Assembly (NCBI RefSeq): GCF_008107625.1
Contig: NZ_SDKK01000005.1
Location: forward strand, 1-44,201
Reading direction: 5' to 3'
Source: Zoogloea oleivorans
Lineage (GTDB): Bacteria; Pseudomonadota; Gammaproteobacteria; Burkholderiales; Rhodocyclaceae
Length of the DNA stretch: 44,201 nucleotides
Shown here in pieces: positions 42,426 through 44,201 of this stretch. The notes below the pieces were generated by a model. The model searched no databases and was not told the origin of the DNA. It saw only the letters and a program-made list of their open reading frames with translations. Position numbers and translations under genes: made by a program. Positions within the stretch are counted from its first letter, which is position 1, and every line of letters starts with the position of its first letter.

Positions 42426-44201
42426 TCAGTGCTTGTTCTTGCGCGCCAGCATGGCGGAGATCATCAGGGTGAGCACGGCGCCGGGGCCGACGGTGATGCC
42501 GATGGCCTTGAGCACCGGTACCGGCGAGAAGGCCAGGGCGCCAAAGCCGATGACCGTGGCCAGGTTGGCGAGGAGCAGTGAGGCGAGGGTGCGCGGGTCA
42601 TCCCCCGGATTGCTGTCGGCCCGGTCGAAGAACAGGGCGTAGTTGGAGCCGACGGCGACAATCAGCAGCATGCCGATCAGGTGCAGCAGGGTCAGGCGCT
42701 GGCCGGTGAGGGCCAGGCCGGCCATCACGATCAGCTCGGTGGCGACCAGCGGGATCAGTACCCGGATCAGGCGCCCGGGCTGGCGCAGGGTCACCGCCAT
42801 GAGCAGCACGATGGCCAGGCAGCCGGCCAGGGACAGCAGGATGGCTTCGTCCAGGTAGGCCTGATAGAGGTGGTTGGATTCGCCGAAAATGTCCACGAAG
42901 AGGGCACCGCTGCCCTGCAGTGCGGCCTGGATGCGGGCTGGATCGAGGGGCGTGTCGCCGGCCGGGGCGCGCAGCGGCATCAGCACCGTCCAGCCCTGCG
43001 GGCGTTCGAGCAGCAGGGAGTCGACCGCCAGGGCGAGGGTCGAGCCGCGCAGGGATTCGGGCGTCAGCAGGGGCTGGCGGCGGGCCGCGTCCACGTCGTC
43101 GAGGAAGGCGCCGAGCTTGGCGGCCCGCAGGGGCAAGCCGTCCAGGGCGGTGTCGAGGCGGCGGGCGAGTTCGTCGCGCGCGGGAAGGGATTGCTGGCGG
43201 GCGCGCTGGGTGGCTTCGCTGGGCAGGAAGCGGGCGGGGCTCTCGAAGCCGCCGAGGGCGCCTGCTTCGACCAGCGTGGTGAGGCGCATGCCGGCCTGTT
43301 CGGCGGCGAGCAGGGCGGCTTCCCGGTTGGCGGCCTTGAGAACCACCAGGTAGCGCAGGTCGGGCGCGCCGAGGTCGGCGCGCAGGCTCTGGTCGAGGGC
43401 CTGGTCGGCGCTGGAGACGGGGCTGAGGCCGGACAGGCCGCTGCTCCAGATCTGGTCCCGGTGGGTGACCAGAACGACGCTGGCGGCGATGGCGAGCAGG
43501 GGGATGGCCAGGCGCAGCCGGGACAGTTGGCCCCAGAAGCCGGCCATCGCCCGGCCGAGGGGGGCGATGTCGCGGATGTGGAAGCTGGCCGGGCGCAGGT
43601 GGGGCAAGACGAAGCGGGTGACTGCGGCCGCGGTGACGAGGCCGGCGATGGAGTACAGGCCGAGCTGGGCGAGCCCCGGAAAGCCGGAGAAGAGCAGGGA
43701 CGCAAAGCCGAACACGGAGGTCAGCACACCGAGCCGGATGGTCGGCCAGAAGCGTTCCATCCAGCGGCCTTCGCCGTCTTCGCCGTCGGACTGGACGAAG
43801 TAGTAGATGGTGTAGTCCACCGCTTCGCCGATGAGGGTGGTACCGAAGCCGATGGTGAGACCATGCACCGAGCCGAAGCCGAGGGCCACGGCGGCGATGC
43901 CGGCCAGCGCCCCGGTGGCTACCGGCAGCAGGCCGAGGACCACGGCGGTGACCGAGCGGTAGATCAGCAGCAGCAGGCAGATCACCGCGGCGGTGCTGAT
44001 GGTGGTGAGGCGCACCGCTTCGGATTCGATGGCCGCGCGGGAGTTGACCGCGAACACCGCGGCGCCGGAGAGCAGCAGGCGGGCGTCCGGGCTGGCCTTG
44101 GGCAGTTCGGCAAAGTCGGCGTGGATGCGGGCGATGGCGGCCGCCTGGGCGTCGGTGTCGGAGCCGGCGGCGCGGGTCTGCAGCATCAGGATGGCCCGCC
44201 G
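42426..44201 (-). CDS. MMPL/RND-type exporter, partial at window edge
   Basis: The visible part is the C-terminal 591 residues of a large membrane transporter; the frame stays open to the right edge (RRAIL before the first internal Met), so the N terminus lies outside. It shows several clusters of membrane helices, including a four-to-six helix block with FGTTLIGEAVDYTIYYFVQ and GVLTSVFGFASLLFSGFPGLAQLG, a periplasmic domain, and a second block ending LLHLIGMLLIVAVGSNYALFF and MLARKNKH. These fit the MMPL/RND exporters encoded in aryl-polyene and xanthomonadin clusters. It probably moves the polyene lipid across the inner membrane. Confidence 0.9.
   Translation of the reverse strand, partial: RRAILMLQTRAAGSDTDAQAAAIARIHADFAELPKASPDARLLLSGAAVFAVNSRAAIESEAVRLTTISTAAVICLLLLIYRSVTAVVLGLLPVATGALAGIAAVALGFGSVHGLTIGFGTTLIGEAVDYTIYYFVQSDGEDGEGRWMERFWPTIRLGVLTSVFGFASLLFSGFPGLAQLGLYSIAGLVTAAAVTRFVLPHLRPASFHIRDIAPLGRAMAGFWGQLSRLRLAIPLLAIAASVVLVTHRDQIWSSGLSGLSPVSSADQALDQSLRADLGAPDLRYLVVLKAANREAALLAAEQAGMRLTTLVEAGALGGFESPARFLPSEATQRARQQSLPARDELARRLDTALDGLPLRAAKLGAFLDDVDAARRQPLLTPESLRGSTLALAVDSLLLERPQGWTVLMPLRAPAGDTPLDPARIQAALQGSGALFVDIFGESNHLYQAYLDEAILLSLAGCLAIVLLMAVTLRQPGRLIRVLIPLVATELIVMAGLALTGQRLTLLHLIGMLLIVAVGSNYALFFDRADSNPGDDPRTLASLLLANLATVIGFGALAFSPVPVLKAIGITVGPGAVLTLMISAMLARKNKH

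Overview
The window is 44.2 kb of chromosome from a high-GC Gram-negative bacterium. It is most likely a betaproteobacterium of the Rhodocyclales group (Azoarcus/Thauera/Zoogloea-like). The reasons are a SAH riboswitch in front of ahcY-metF, a pair of LpxL-type acyltransferases next to metK, a complete system I cytochrome c maturation operon, a fused 1191-residue indolepyruvate:ferredoxin oxidoreductase, and an aryl-polyene/xanthomonadin-like cluster with a XanB2-type chorismatase. The order-level placement is inference; no rRNA or tRNA gene is visible.

Layout. Positions 1-3000 are visibly AT-richer than the rest and look like an accessory island. They hold a YaaC-like fragment, a SEFIR/TIR-domain protein (a defence candidate) and a non-coding remnant. 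A small conserved hypothetical gene and a repeat-rich spacer follow (3.0-3.7 kb). Positions 3.7-7.8 kb encode a PAS-PAS-GGDEF-EAL protein and a membrane histidine kinase. Positions 7.9-13.7 kb are the activated-methyl-cycle block: ahcY-metF on the minus strand and metK on the plus strand, with two lipid A acyltransferases between them. Positions 13.7-17.9 kb carry a periplasmic metallo-beta-lactamase-fold protein, a cupin and a CACHE-PAS-GGDEF protein. Positions 17.9-24.9 kb are ccmABCDEFGHI on the minus strand with overlapping starts and stops. Positions 25.0-30.2 kb hold an orphan ParA-like ATPase, a membrane-anchored methyltransferase and the indolepyruvate oxidoreductase.

From 30.5 kb to the right edge, two operons converge and look like one aryl-polyene pigment locus. 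The plus-strand operon encodes a PAP2 protein, a flavin-dependent halogenase-like enzyme, a XanB2-like chorismatase, a MipA/OmpV outer-membrane protein, a lysophospholipid-type acyltransferase and a family 2 glycosyltransferase. The minus-strand operon runs in from beyond the window: MMPL exporter, NodB deacetylase, methyltransferase, ketosynthase, chain-length-factor-like ketosynthase, hot-dog dehydratase, ketoreductase and a CPA2 antiporter. They meet at an AT-rich spacer full of short GGATTTAATATCC-like palindromes.

The strongest regulatory finding is that both ends of the SAM cycle appear riboswitch-controlled within about 2 kb. A clear SAH riboswitch precedes ahcY. The metK leader contains what reads as a SAM-II-type pseudoknot with an extra inserted hairpin, followed by an intrinsic terminator and a plausible antiterminator pairing. 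The strongest 'unknown system' candidate is the SEFIR protein with its YaaC-like neighbour at the left edge.
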